From positions 1,426,001 through 1,490,000 of the forward strand of contig NZ_OU659204.1 in assembly GCF_915403165.1 (NCBI RefSeq): a stretch of 64,000 nt of DNA, read 5' to 3'. Positions 9,087 to 18,275 of the stretch are shown here, one piece after another. The stretch comes from Providencia alcalifaciens (GTDB taxonomy: Bacteria; Pseudomonadota; Gammaproteobacteria; Enterobacterales; Enterobacteriaceae). The notes beneath the pieces were generated by a model. It was not told the origin of the DNA. It was given only the letters and a program-made list of their open reading frames with translations, and did not search any database. Within the stretch, counting starts at the first letter, position 1. Each line of letters begins with the position of its first letter. A program made the position numbers and the translations under genes.

Positions 9087-10156
9087 AGTAAACCTCAAAA
9101 ATTAATTTCTTTATAAGATAAATAGTACAAACGCCACAGAATAAACAATGAGTAGCATGTTAATAAAATGAAAAACGGATGGCGATAGTTTGTAGATTGA
9201 CACTTTTTACTGATTATAAGACTGATTGGTTAAAGAATAGGTAGGTTTCATAATGAAACAATCGTGTAAACCCGTTACCTCTTTGTGAGCCAAGTCCCAG
9301 TTTTAACAATATTTTATCCACTCCTTATCTCAGTATCAATATGCCAATTTTACCCTTTTAGTCATCATATAATTTTTTAAATAAAACATATGAGAACGGA
9401 TACGTATCTTAATTCGAATAAGCGGTTATACGTAATTTTGTCATTGTGGTTAAGTAATTTGTTAAAATAAAAGTATATAGTAACATGCGTATATCATCAC
9501 ATTTGGTTACTAACTAGTAAATAAACTGCGATATGTACGCGAGGGTAATAAGTTAAATTACCTATTTACATAAGTCATATTTTTGATGCGGGGCATGCTT
9601 GTTTACACATAAAAGTAGTGAACTTAGATAACCATCTTATTGTTTATAAATTCGCTAGCAGAATGGTGCTTAGTTCTTTTATTTTTTTCTTATATCAATA
9701 ACTCAGTGCGCTAACTAATGCTGTGGCTTGAATTTTTTATGCAAAAAACAATAGTGAAATAGGTTAATCAAATGTTTGAAAAGTTAATTTAATTAAAATG
9801 AGTTTGTCATACAAAAATAACAATCTTGCTTATTAATATGGCAATACTCGATGACAATTTCATCTGAAATCTTTAATGGTATTACCTGTTTATAAAATGG
9901 ACTTAATTAGATTTTTTAATGTTATTGTCATTGGTTAATAATAAGACAGTTAAATTTAATTAATATAAGATCACAGGGGAATAATAATATGTATGACAAA
10001 TTTAGCTTTAATCTAACCAAGGAAAAATTGAATTAATTTGATTGAGATTTTTAATTTTGATTAAACACATTGAAAAATAATGTTTAATTTTTATTCCTAA
10101 GTTACCGATATTACTAAGTCTTTAAACAAATTGCATTTTTACGGGAGCCATAAAGA

Positions 10157-10170
10157 TTGATTTAGATCAA
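10157..10170. promoter_or_regulatory. Candidate FNR box upstream of flhDC
   Basis: TTGAT-TTAG-ATCAA matches the FNR consensus TTGATNNNNATCAA at every defined base. It lies 534 bp before the flhD start. FNR binding and its effect here are inferred; the site is too far for class II activation unless a promoter lies near it. Confidence 0.55.
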
Positions 10171-10561
10171 TATGCAGATTCTTTCGTTATGCTTGGTGTT
10201 TATCGCTTATAAATTCCCTCATATGGGTTAGTTTTTTACTTAAAATGCTAGTATTTGACTTATGGTAAATCTAAATGTTGCGAATATTTAAGATAAGTAG
10301 GATTAAGATATAGTTGTAATAAAGAATTGCTAATATATAGATGGGTAATTATCCCGATAGACCAAAAAGAAACATAAGTGTCTTGAATAGTTAATTTAGT
10401 GGTGCATAATAATTAACGGCTAATAATGAAATCGGTATATTCTGAGATTTACAAGAAATGCTAACTTTTTAGCCACTCGTTATTGTTGTAGGTAATCAGG
10501 AAATATATTTAATTTAAGTTTGAACCTGTGTGTTTATATACTCCAAACTGGGTATTTCAAT

Positions 10562-10595
10562 GGACCTCATGGGATAGTAATGGACTACACTATCC
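10562..10595 (+). promoter_or_regulatory. flhDC leader hairpin with phased GGA motifs
   Basis: GGA occurs at 10562, 10572 and 10582, exactly 10 nt apart. The third lies in the loop of a hairpin (GGATAGT 10572-10578 with ACTATCC 10589-10595). GGA in hairpin loops is the usual target of CsrA/RsmA, which stabilises the flhDC mRNA in E. coli. The hairpin ends 108 nt before flhD, so it lies in the leader if transcription starts upstream. Confidence 0.45.
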
Positions 10596-10703
10596 AGCTT
10601 TAATTATTTTCATATTTAAAACTTTGGTTAACACATTCGGCTCAAATTGATATTTGTTCTTTCTGCATGCAGATGTTAATAATTATTCGAAAGGTATAAA
10701 AAA

Positions 10704-11054
10704 ATGAGCTCTACCACTGATTTTCTGAAGCATATATACGATATTAATCTTTCATATTTGCTTTTAGCTCAAAAGCTTATCGCCCAGGAAAAAGCCACTG
10801 CCATGTTCCGTCTCGGAATTTCCGATTCGATGGCAAACACTTTAGCAGAACTTTCTTTACCTCAATTGGTTAAATTAGCGGAAACAAATCAGCTAATCTG
10901 TCAATTTAGATTTGAAAACAGCGATACGATTGAAAAGCTTACTCGAGATTCTCGAGTTGATGAATTACAGCAAATTCATACGGGTATCCTACTTTCGACC
11001 CGACTATTGCAAACGCATAATGAGTCCGATTCAGATATAGCGAGAAAAAGATGA
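10704..11054 (+). CDS. flhD: FlhD: subunit of flagellar master activator
   Basis: FlhD joins FlhC as FlhD4C2, which activates sigma-70 promoters of the class 2 flagellar operons. The protein has 116 aa and is near-identical in its core to E. coli FlhD ([57 protein letters not shown]). The start ATG is preceded by GAAAGG. The flhD stop overlaps the flhC start (ATGA), giving translational coupling. The divergent tail after LLQTHNE is typical of the family. Its expression probably integrates the signals in the long upstream region. Confidence 0.97.
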   Translation: MSSTTDFLKHIYDINLSYLLLAQKLIAQEKATAMFRLGISDSMANTLAELSLPQLVKLAETNQLICQFRFENSDTIEKLTRDSRVDELQQIHTGILLSTRLLQTHNESDSDIARKR

Positions 11055-11641
11055 GTAGCGTAGCTGAGAAAAGTATCGTCAAGGAAGCTAATGATATTCG
11101 TTTGGCAATGGAATTGATTTCTCTTGGGGCTCGCCTGCAGATGTTGGAAAGCGAAACTCAAATTAGTCGTGGACGTTTAGTGCGTTTATACAAAGAACTC
11201 AGAGGTTGCCCACCACCAAAAGGGATGCTCCCTTTTTCAACGGATTGGTTTATGACATGGGAACAAAATATTCACTCATCCATGTTCTATAATGCCTATC
11301 AGTTTTTACTGAAAACCGGTCAATGTGAAGGGGTTGATGCTATTCTCAAAGCTTATCGACTCTACCTAGAACAGTGCCCACCCAGTGCCGGAGACGAGCC
11401 AATTTTGGCATTAACCCGCGCGTGGACATTAGTTCGTTTTGTGGAAAGTGGCATGTTGCAACGTTCCGATTGCAATTGCTGTAGTGGTTCATTTATCACC
11501 TATGCTCACATTCCTGAAAATAGCTTTACGTGCAGCTTGTGCCAGCCGCCATCACGAGCGATAAAAAAACGTAAACTTTCCGAGCATCTCGCCGATATTA
11601 CGGAATATCGACAAGATGGCATTACCAAAGCGGTAATGTAA
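11051..11641 (+). CDS. flhC: FlhC: zinc-binding subunit of flagellar master activator
   Basis: FlhC provides most of the DNA recognition in FlhD4C2. The protein has 196 aa. The zinc-binding cysteines near the C-terminus are visible as [15 protein letters not shown] ... FTCSLCQPP (E. coli uses four cysteines at 137, 140, 157 and 160). [24 protein letters not shown] and the [20 protein letters not shown] motif are conserved family blocks. It overlaps flhD by 4 bp and is followed after 96 bp by motA, with a hairpin in between. Confidence 0.97.
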   Translation: MSSVAEKSIVKEANDIRLAMELISLGARLQMLESETQISRGRLVRLYKELRGCPPPKGMLPFSTDWFMTWEQNIHSSMFYNAYQFLLKTGQCEGVDAILKAYRLYLEQCPPSAGDEPILALTRAWTLVRFVESGMLQRSDCNCCSGSFITYAHIPENSFTCSLCQPPSRAIKKRKLSEHLADITEYRQDGITKAVM

Positions 11642-11658
11642 TTGGATTAATTTGGTTT

Positions 11659-11679
11659 ACAGGCAATTTCATTGCCTGT
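11659..11679 (+). other. Hairpin between flhC and motA
   Basis: ACAGGCAAT and ATTGCCTGT form a perfect 9-bp stem with a 3-nt loop. No T-run follows, so it is not a standard terminator. It may protect the flhDC mRNA end or slow polymerase ahead of motA. Confidence 0.5.
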
Positions 11680-11737
11680 CCTTCCTCATATTCCCTTTGA
11701 CTGCCATCTGTTAACCAACGGAGTGAAAGGGAATACT

Positions 11738-12625
11738 GTGTTAATACTCATCGGATATATCATTGTTACAGCTGCCGTTATCGGTGGCTATGTCATGGTC
11801 GGTGGTCATCTTGGCGCGCTGTACCAACCAGCTGAGTTTGTCATTATTTTAGGGGCTGGTTTAGGCGCATTTGTTGTGGGTAACAGTGGTAAAGCCATCG
11901 TTGCATTATGCAAAGTATTACCAGGACTCTTCCGTCGCTCTTCTTACAACAAAGCCATGTCAATGGACTTAATGGCTTTGTTATTTCAGCTTTTGAATAA
12001 ATCTCGTCAACAAGGTCTACTTGCGCTCGAAAAAGATATTGAAAACCCGCAAGAGAGTGAGATTTTCTCCCAGTATCCTCGCATTATCAAAGATCAAACA
12101 GCCATGATGTTTATCGTGGATTATTTACGTTTAATGGTGACAAGTAACCTGCAAGCGCATGAAATCGAAGCATTAATGGATGAAGAACTCGAAACATTCC
12201 GTCAAGAAAATGAAGTGCCTGCATCCGGTTTGAACATGGTGGGTGAATCCATGCCTGCATTCGGGATCGTGGCAGCCGTTTTGGGGGTGGTGAATGCACT
12301 TGCAGCTGCAGACCGACCCGCGGGTGAATTGGGTGCCTTGATTGCCCATGCAATGGTAGGAACTTTCCTCGGTATTTTAGTGGCTTATGGGTTTATTTTG
12401 CCACTGGCTAGTTTAATTCGTCAGCGCAGTAGCGAACAATTAAAAATGATGGAGTGCATTAAAGTCACTTTCCTCTCTTCGTTGCAAGGGTATGCCCCTC
12501 AAATTGCGGTTGAATTTGGTCGTAAAGTCTTATTTAGCGTTGACAGACCATCATTCCTTGAGCTGGAAGACAAAGTCCGCGAAGTCAAAGTCGGTAATCG
12601 TGCAACAGAAACTACTGAGGAGTAA
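11738..12625 (+). CDS. motA: MotA: flagellar stator subunit, proton channel
   Basis: Five MotA surround two MotB in the inner membrane; proton flow drives rotation through contact with FliG. The protein has 295 aa and four membrane segments. The cytoplasmic loop holds the conserved charged stretch before VDYLRLM and LMDEELETF. The proline-bearing segments ESMPAFGIVAAVLGVV and AHAMVGTFLGILVAYGF match the channel-lining helices. The start is the GTG at 11738, preceded by AAAGGGA and aligning with E. coli MotA; the frame stays open 22 codons further upstream but without family similarity. motB follows after 6 bp. Confidence 0.95.
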   Translation: MLILIGYIIVTAAVIGGYVMVGGHLGALYQPAEFVIILGAGLGAFVVGNSGKAIVALCKVLPGLFRRSSYNKAMSMDLMALLFQLLNKSRQQGLLALEKDIENPQESEIFSQYPRIIKDQTAMMFIVDYLRLMVTSNLQAHEIEALMDEELETFRQENEVPASGLNMVGESMPAFGIVAAVLGVVNALAAADRPAGELGALIAHAMVGTFLGILVAYGFILPLASLIRQRSSEQLKMMECIKVTFLSSLQGYAPQIAVEFGRKVLFSVDRPSFLELEDKVREVKVGNRATETTEE

Positions 12626-12631
12626 TCGCTA

Positions 12632-13567
12632 ATGGCAGCCAATGGCCCTCAAATTATTCGTGTTAAGAAAAAAGGCGGTCATCAGCAGCACGCCCACGGT
12701 GGAGCATGGAAAATTGCTTACGCTGATTTTATGACCGCAATGATGGCATTCTTCCTAGTTATGTGGTTGATCTCCATCTCCAGCCCTCAAGAATTAACCA
12801 AGATAGCGGAGTATTTTCGTACCCCGCTCAGTACTGCCATCAACCCAGGAGCGAAAAGCGGAGATGCCACTAACCCCATTCCCGGCGGTGGAAAAGATCC
12901 TATTTTTCGTGATGGTGACGTGATGCCAGAGCCAAATAACATCATTTCCGGTGATGCAAATTATCGCTTTGAAAAATTAAAAGAAAATCTTGAGCAAGCG
13001 ATTTTACAAGACCCGCGTTTGAATGAATTAAAACCCCATTTATTGATTGACATGATCAACGATGGCTTACGAATTCAAATCGTAGATAGCGCCAATCGCC
13101 CTATGTTTAAAGTAGGTTCTGCCACCGTTGAACCTTACATGCGCGATATTCTGCGTGCCATTGCGCCGCTACTTAATGATGTCCCGAACCGCATTAGTAT
13201 TTCAGGGCATACAGATGATTTGCCGTATGCCAGCGAAGCCTATTACAGCAATTGGGAACTCTCATCCGATAGAGCCAACGCTTCTCGCCGTGAGCTGATC
13301 ATGGGGGGAATGGATGAGCGTAAAGTTTTACGCGTAGTAGGGATGGCCTCATCCATCCATTTAGACAAACAAAACGGCTTAGCACCCGTCAACCGGCGGA
13401 TCAGCATCATCGTATTGAATGAAGATGAAACAAATCAAATTTTACATGAATACGATGGCGCAACACCGATTAACGATGTGCTGAAAAAAGGCCCACAAGA
13501 TGTGCCAATACCGGCAAACAGTGATGTCGTGACTGTGAAGGTGACAAATTCACCCGAAAAACAGTAA
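12632..13567 (+). CDS. motB: MotB: flagellar stator subunit, peptidoglycan anchor
   Basis: The protein has 311 aa: a short cytoplasmic tail, one membrane helix ([19 protein letters not shown]) carrying the essential proton-binding Asp32, a plug region, and a periplasmic OmpA-like domain of about residues 150-270 ([32 protein letters not shown]) that binds peptidoglycan. It is encoded right after motA with GAGG before the start. A GC-rich hairpin separates it from cheA, but the order motA-motB-cheA-cheW is that of the E. coli mocha operon, so co-transcription is likely. Confidence 0.97.
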   Translation: MAANGPQIIRVKKKGGHQQHAHGGAWKIAYADFMTAMMAFFLVMWLISISSPQELTKIAEYFRTPLSTAINPGAKSGDATNPIPGGGKDPIFRDGDVMPEPNNIISGDANYRFEKLKENLEQAILQDPRLNELKPHLLIDMINDGLRIQIVDSANRPMFKVGSATVEPYMRDILRAIAPLLNDVPNRISISGHTDDLPYASEAYYSNWELSSDRANASRRELIMGGMDERKVLRVVGMASSIHLDKQNGLAPVNRRISIIVLNEDETNQILHEYDGATPINDVLKKGPQDVPIPANSDVVTVKVTNSPEKQ

Positions 13568-13598
13568 TGACAAAAACCATAATCACCCGAATCTCACT

Positions 13599-13620
13599 AC
13601 TGCCGGACTTATCCGGCAGT
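13599..13620 (+). other. Intercistronic hairpin between motB and cheA
   Basis: ACTGCCGGA and TCCGGCAGT form a perfect 9-bp GC-rich stem with a CTTA loop. No T-run follows. It may be an mRNA processing or stability element that sets the ratio of motor to chemotaxis proteins. Confidence 0.55.
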
Positions 13621-13659
13621 CAGTGTTAAGTGAAACTTAAGCGAAATTGGATAAAAAGC

Positions 13660-15843
13660 ATGGATATTACCGAGTTTTATCAAACATTTTTCGATGAAGC
13701 CGATGAGTTGCTTAGGGATATGGAACAGCATTTGCTTGAGCTTGATCCTATTGACCCAGATAGCGAGCAGCTCAATGCCATATTCCGCAGTGCCCACTCA
13801 ATTAAAGGTGGGGCGGCAACCTTTGGTTTCACTCATCTACAAAATACCACGCACACCTTAGAAAACTTGCTCGATAAGGCACGTCACGATGAGCTGACAT
13901 TAACGCCAGATATTATTGACGTTTTCTTAGATGCAAAAGATGTGATGGTGTCCCAATTGGATGCCTATAAAAACGACTCATTACCGGATGATGAGACGTT
14001 CAAGCGCATTTGTGATGTGCTCAAAAGCATTGAACATGATGTTAGCGAAATCGGCCCGGAAGAGGTTGCCGCTATTGTTAACGTGAGTACCGAAGAGACT
14101 GATGGTGCGACGACGGATGAGCCTTCCTCAGAAACTGCGATACAAACCCATGCTGCATTGACAAATAACGAATTTTCTCACTATTTCATCATTACGTTGA
14201 ACGCATTGAAATCAACAGAAGTGGATGTATTAGCGGATGAATTAGGCTTATTCGGTAGCTTATTTGGCTCTGAAAAAAGTGATTCCAGTTTAAAAGCGTG
14301 GCTAGGAACCAATACGGATATCGAAGATATCTGTGGTGTACTTTGTTTCGTCGTGGATGAATCTCAAATCCAGCATAGCGAAATCAGTTTTGAAGAATGC
14401 CAGAGTGCAACTCAAGGCACTAGCCAGAAAAGCAAAGTCGCTGCAACTCTCGAAGAACTAGAGGCAACGGTGGAAGAGTTGGCGGCAATGGTTGAAACAC
14501 CAGCTGAACCAGTTGAAGCGTCTCCAGCGGTTGCACCAACACCTGTTGCGACACCAACGTCAGCACCATCTTCGACATCTTTAGTATCGTCATCCGCAGC
14601 CGCTAAAAAAACCGCCGCTGCGAAGCCTAAAGGGGATTCAAGCAGTATTCGTGTTGCAGTTGAAAAAGTTGACCAACTGATCAACTTAGTGGGCGAGCTG
14701 GTGATCATCCAGTCAATGCTGACGCAGCATAGCCAACAAGTTGACCAAAACGAATATGCGGATTTGCTCAGTTCTATTGTTCAATTAGAGCGTAACTCAC
14801 GGGCTCTACAAGAATCAGTTATGTCCATTCGTATGATGCCGATGGATTATGTCTTCAGCCGTTTCCCACGTATGGTGCGCGATATTGCCTCTAAACTGGG
14901 TAAGAAAATCGAACTGAAAGTGGAAGGTAGCTCAACTGAATTAGATAAGAGCCTTATCGAACGCATCGTCGATCCACTCAATCACCTTGTCCGTAACAGT
15001 CTCGACCATGGTATTGAAAAACCAGAAGTTCGCTTGGCAAATGGCAAACCTGAAGCGGGAACATTAACGCTCTCTGCGGCGCATCAAAGCGGCAATATCT
15101 GCATCGAAGTACGCGATGATGGAGCCGGGCTAAACCGCGAACGAATTCTGGCTAAAGCTCGCTCTCAAGGTATGAATATTCACGATGGCATGACCAATGA
15201 TGAAGTTGCGATGTTGATCATGGCACCGGGCTTCTCTACAGCAGAAGTGGTGACGGATGTTTCAGGGCGCGGTGTTGGAATGGACGTGGTTAAACGAAAC
15301 ATTCAAGACATGGGCGGACGTATTCAAATCGGTTTCACGGAAGGCAAAGGCACCATCATTCGTATTTTACTGCCGTTAACCTTAGCCATTCTTGATGGTA
15401 TGTCAGTCAAAGTTTCTGACGATGTATTTATCGTGCCACTTAGCGCGATTATTAGCACATTACAGCCGCGTCCAGAGGATATCTATCGCCTCGCAGGTGA
15501 GGAAAAAATGCTGCTTGTTCGCGGTGAATATTTACCTCTGGTCGAGTTGCATCACGTCTTTTCTATCGAAAATGCAGAGCCAAATCTCGCCAATAGTATT
15601 GCGCTGATCATCCAAAATGCGGGGCATCGCTTTGCTTTATTGGTTGACAAGCTAGTGGGGCAGCAGCAGGTCGTGGTGAAAAATATCGAAAGTAATTATC
15701 GCAAAATTCCGGGAATTTCGGCTGCCACCATCATGGGTGATGGTTCTGTTTCTCTGATTTTAGACGTCGCAGAATTGCAGAGAATGAATAACAACATTTT
15801 GATTAATAAGAAACAGCCTGTTTCTCAACCAGTAATGCACTAA
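13660..15843 (+). CDS. cheA: CheA: chemotaxis histidine kinase
   Basis: CheA autophosphorylates in receptor arrays and passes phosphate to CheY and CheB. The protein has 727 aa in the order P1 HPt (FRSAHSIKGG, phospho-His46), a P2 CheY/CheB-binding domain (~160-235), a long Ala/Pro/Thr-rich linker (~275-325), P3 dimerisation, P4 ATPase (HLVRNSLDHGIEKPE N box, DDGAGL G1, VSGRGVGMDVV G2) and P5 (CheW-like). The start at 13660 matches E. coli MDISDFYQTFF; an upstream GTG at 13630 would add 10 residues. The ribosome site is weak, which suggests coupling or low output. Second gene block of the mot-che operon; cheW follows. Confidence 0.96.
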   Translation: MDITEFYQTFFDEADELLRDMEQHLLELDPIDPDSEQLNAIFRSAHSIKGGAATFGFTHLQNTTHTLENLLDKARHDELTLTPDIIDVFLDAKDVMVSQLDAYKNDSLPDDETFKRICDVLKSIEHDVSEIGPEEVAAIVNVSTEETDGATTDEPSSETAIQTHAALTNNEFSHYFIITLNALKSTEVDVLADELGLFGSLFGSEKSDSSLKAWLGTNTDIEDICGVLCFVVDESQIQHSEISFEECQSATQGTSQKSKVAATLEELEATVEELAAMVETPAEPVEASPAVAPTPVATPTSAPSSTSLVSSSAAAKKTAAAKPKGDSSSIRVAVEKVDQLINLVGELVIIQSMLTQHSQQVDQNEYADLLSSIVQLERNSRALQESVMSIRMMPMDYVFSRFPRMVRDIASKLGKKIELKVEGSSTELDKSLIERIVDPLNHLVRNSLDHGIEKPEVRLANGKPEAGTLTLSAAHQSGNICIEVRDDGAGLNRERILAKARSQGMNIHDGMTNDEVAMLIMAPGFSTAEVVTDVSGRGVGMDVVKRNIQDMGGRIQIGFTEGKGTIIRILLPLTLAILDGMSVKVSDDVFIVPLSAIISTLQPRPEDIYRLAGEEKMLLVRGEYLPLVELHHVFSIENAEPNLANSIALIIQNAGHRFALLVDKLVGQQQVVVKNIESNYRKIPGISAATIMGDGSVSLILDVAELQRMNNNILINKKQPVSQPVMH

Positions 15844-15859
15844 ATAGAGGTTATATACC

Positions 15860-16357
15860 ATGTCTATGTTAGATGACGATTTAAACAAGCTTGAAGAAGA
15901 AAAGAATGGCGAAGGCTACCTCATTTTTACGCTTGGTGAAGAAGAGTACGGAATCGAAATTTTAAAAGTGCAGGAAATTCGTGGTTATGAGCAAGTGACT
16001 CGTATCGCGAACACCCCTGACTTTATTAAAGGCGTCACCAACCTGCGTGGCGTCATTATTCCGATCATCGATCTGCGCATTAAATTTTCCCATGAAAACG
16101 TGGTTTACAACGACAACACCGTTGTCATCGTTGTTAACTTAAAAGACCGTGTTGTGGGAATTGTAGTTGATGGCGTTTCTGATGTGCTGGTGCTGCATGA
16201 AGAACAAATTGCACCACCGCCAGATTTCGCTGTGACATTATCCACTCAGTATCTGACCGGGCTGGGAACAGTTGGCGAACGTATGTTGATTCTGGTTGAT
16301 ATTGAAAAATTATTGACCAGTGAAGAGATGGCGTTAATCGACAATATCGCGGAGTAA
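15860..16357 (+). CDS. cheW: CheW: receptor-kinase coupling protein
   Basis: This 165-aa adaptor links chemoreceptors to CheA P5 in the signalling array. The CheW domain spans almost the whole protein ([62 protein letters not shown]). It lies 16 bp after cheA with AGAGGTTATATACC before the start. The E. coli protein has 167 aa. It is the last gene of the mot-che run before the sigma-28 promoter of the first receptor gene. Confidence 0.96.
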   Translation: MSMLDDDLNKLEEEKNGEGYLIFTLGEEEYGIEILKVQEIRGYEQVTRIANTPDFIKGVTNLRGVIIPIIDLRIKFSHENVVYNDNTVVIVVNLKDRVVGIVVDGVSDVLVLHEEQIAPPPDFAVTLSTQYLTGLGTVGERMLILVDIEKLLTSEEMALIDNIAE

Positions 16358-16416
16358 CGTGTCATTTGATGCGTTAAATACGCTGATAATTTGCTCAGAA
16401 ATGGTAAGTGTCTGAC

Positions 16417-16443
16417 TAAAGTTTTTGAGCAACTGTCCGATAT
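16417..16443 (+). promoter_or_regulatory. Sigma-28 (FliA) promoter for first chemoreceptor gene
   Basis: The -35 element TAAAGTTT is a perfect match. The spacer is 11 nt, and the -10 TCCGATAT compares with GCCGATAA. It sits 35 bp before the receptor start. Confidence 0.85.
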
Positions 16444-16477
16444 CCAAACTACAACAACACTATGTTAGTAAAACACC

Positions 16478-18163
16478 ATGTACAGTCGAATTAAAATCGT
16501 ATCAGGACTTTTGTCCGTTATTTTTGTGTTTATTTTATTGCAGCTGGTATCGAGTGGTTTGATGTTTACCAAACTCGGCGATAACAGCGACAGTATTAAT
16601 TATTTGAATTCTCTCCAACGCCAAAGACTCGTTCTGACTCAAAGCTGGGTCAATTTATTGCAAGCTCGTTCTGACTTAAACCGCGCAATTAACGCGTATT
16701 TATTAGAAGAGTTAAGCATTAAAGATGATGCTTCTGCTGCGGATCTGATTGCTTCAGCGAAAGGTAAATTCAAAGCTGCCGATGAAGCGTATGACAGCTA
16801 CAGAAAGTTGATGGCAAACGCAGATGTGGATAAGGGGTTATTTGATAACTTACTGAAATCCTATGAGGATTATCGTGTTGCATTAACCAAACTGTCGGAA
16901 TATGCAGAGAAGGGGGACTTAAACGGTTTCTATGCGCATAGAACGTCAGGGTTACAAGCCAAATTTGAAGAGCAATTTGGTCTCTATTTTGCTGAAATCT
17001 CCTCAGATTTTGAAAATGAAGTGGTGAATGCAGAATCCAATTACCGCCAATCTCTGTATTTGCTGGTTATTTTATCGGTACTGTTGGCGGTGATCAGCGT
17101 GATTAGCTATCGCTATGTGCGTAAAGGGATCACTGAGCCATTAAATACGCTGATCGAGCGCATTAAAGTGTTCGCTTCAGGGGATTTAACGCCAAAAATT
17201 GATACCTCAGCGAACAATGAAATTGGTGAGCTAGCGCGTGGTGCTCAGCATATGCAACAAGAGCTGATCAACACAGTTCGTGGTGTACTGGATGGTAGTG
17301 AAACTATCTATCAGGGTACCACTGAAATCGCGGCGGGTAACAATGACTTATCTTCGCGTACCGAGCAGCAAGTGGCTTGCTTAGAAGAAACGTCTGCTAG
17401 CATGAGTGAGCTGACAGCAACGGTCAAGCAAAACACCGAATATGCTCATCAAGCCAGTGAGTTTGCAAGCCAAGCTTCTGTTATCGCAAAAGAAGGTGGA
17501 AAAGTGGTGTCTAACGTGGTTCATACCATGCGCAACATCGCAGATAGCTCACAAAAAATCTCTGATATTACCGCTGTCATCGATAGCATTGCTTTCCAAA
17601 CCAATATTCTTGCACTGAACGCTGCCGTTGAAGCTGCGCGTGCTGGTGAACATGGTCGTGGATTTGCCGTAGTTGCCGATGAAGTCCGTAGTCTTGCTCA
17701 ACGCAGCGCAGATGCAGCAAAAGAGATCAAAGGCTTGATTGAAGACTCTGTTTCTAGAACAGACGTTGGGGCTCGACAAGCAGAAGATGCTGGCGAAACC
17801 ATGACAAAAATTGTCGACTCAGTCACGCGAGTTACTGACATCATGACGCACATCGCAACCGCGTCTGATGAGCAGAGCAAAGGTATTTCTCAAGTGAGTA
17901 TTGCCGTGGAAGAGATGGACAAAGTGACTCAGCAAAATGCCTCGTTAGTTGAGCAATCCGCCGTTGCTGCAAATGTACTGGAAGAGCAAGTCGCTAAGCT
18001 TTCCCAGTTGATCTCCATTTTCCGTTTACCTGCAATGGATCAAGCAAAAGTACGCAACGCACAACCTGCACCAAGAACAGTATCTAATATTGTTAAAACA
18101 CCAGATTTATCCAAAATCGCATCGAAAAATCATAAAGATGACGATAACTGGGAAACCTTTTAA
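16478..18163 (+). CDS. Methyl-accepting chemotaxis protein, Tsr/Tar type, with NWETF tail
   Basis: A 561-aa chemoreceptor: TM1 about 7-30, periplasmic four-helix ligand domain, TM2 about 190-210, HAMP and cytoplasmic signalling hairpin. The ligand domain keeps [15 protein letters not shown], resembling the amino-acid-binding arginines of Tsr/Tar, so amino acid sensing is likely. The tip ([21 protein letters not shown]) is canonical. The last five residues NWETF are the CheR/CheB docking peptide of high-abundance receptors. One methylation helix reads [10 protein letters not shown], with an unusual cysteine where AASLEET is common. Driven by its own sigma-28 promoter and followed by a terminator. 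The exact ligand cannot be read from sequence. Confidence 0.92.
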   Translation: MYSRIKIVSGLLSVIFVFILLQLVSSGLMFTKLGDNSDSINYLNSLQRQRLVLTQSWVNLLQARSDLNRAINAYLLEELSIKDDASAADLIASAKGKFKAADEAYDSYRKLMANADVDKGLFDNLLKSYEDYRVALTKLSEYAEKGDLNGFYAHRTSGLQAKFEEQFGLYFAEISSDFENEVVNAESNYRQSLYLLVILSVLLAVISVISYRYVRKGITEPLNTLIERIKVFASGDLTPKIDTSANNEIGELARGAQHMQQELINTVRGVLDGSETIYQGTTEIAAGNNDLSSRTEQQVACLEETSASMSELTATVKQNTEYAHQASEFASQASVIAKEGGKVVSNVVHTMRNIADSSQKISDITAVIDSIAFQTNILALNAAVEAARAGEHGRGFAVVADEVRSLAQRSADAAKEIKGLIEDSVSRTDVGARQAEDAGETMTKIVDSVTRVTDIMTHIATASDEQSKGISQVSIAVEEMDKVTQQNASLVEQSAVAANVLEEQVAKLSQLISIFRLPAMDQAKVRNAQPAPRTVSNIVKTPDLSKIASKNHKDDDNWETF

Positions 18164-18178
18164 GGGTAAATCTATTCG

Positions 18179-18210
18179 AGCGCTGTGAGAGTTTCTCTTG
18201 CAGCGCTTTT
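18179..18210 (+). terminator. Intrinsic terminator after first chemoreceptor gene
   Basis: AGCGCTG (18179-18185) and CAGCGCT (18201-18207), with further GAGAG/CTCT pairing inside, form a strong stem followed by TTTTA. Confidence 0.8.
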
Positions 18211-18275
18211 ATATGTTTAAGCTCGATAATTAAAAAAGAGCCAAATTTTTGGCTGGCATAAGTAGGGGATTAAAT

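Larger units (their letters stand above)
9087..10703. promoter_or_regulatory. 1.6-kb AT-rich non-coding region upstream of flhDC
   Basis: No convincing gene or RNA gene is seen on either strand. The stretch is very AT-rich, as expected of H-NS-bound control DNA before the flagellar master operon. Visible signals are a CRP-like site at 9284-9299 (TGTGA-N6-TCCCA, nearer the HicB-like gene), a perfect FNR-box consensus at 10157-10170 and a leader hairpin at 10572-10595. Long flhDC control regions are known in enterobacteria. Confidence 0.6.

Noticed and set aside
9284-9299. CRP site TGTGA-N6-TCCCA upstream of flhDC
   Set aside because: Nine of ten bases match, but it is 1.4 kb from flhD and no promoter was identified near it. 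Too weak to list as its own feature.
18203-18229. Sigma-28 promoter for the second chemoreceptor gene
   Set aside because: The -10-like CTCGATAA is fair, but the -35 position overlaps the terminator stem and does not match.
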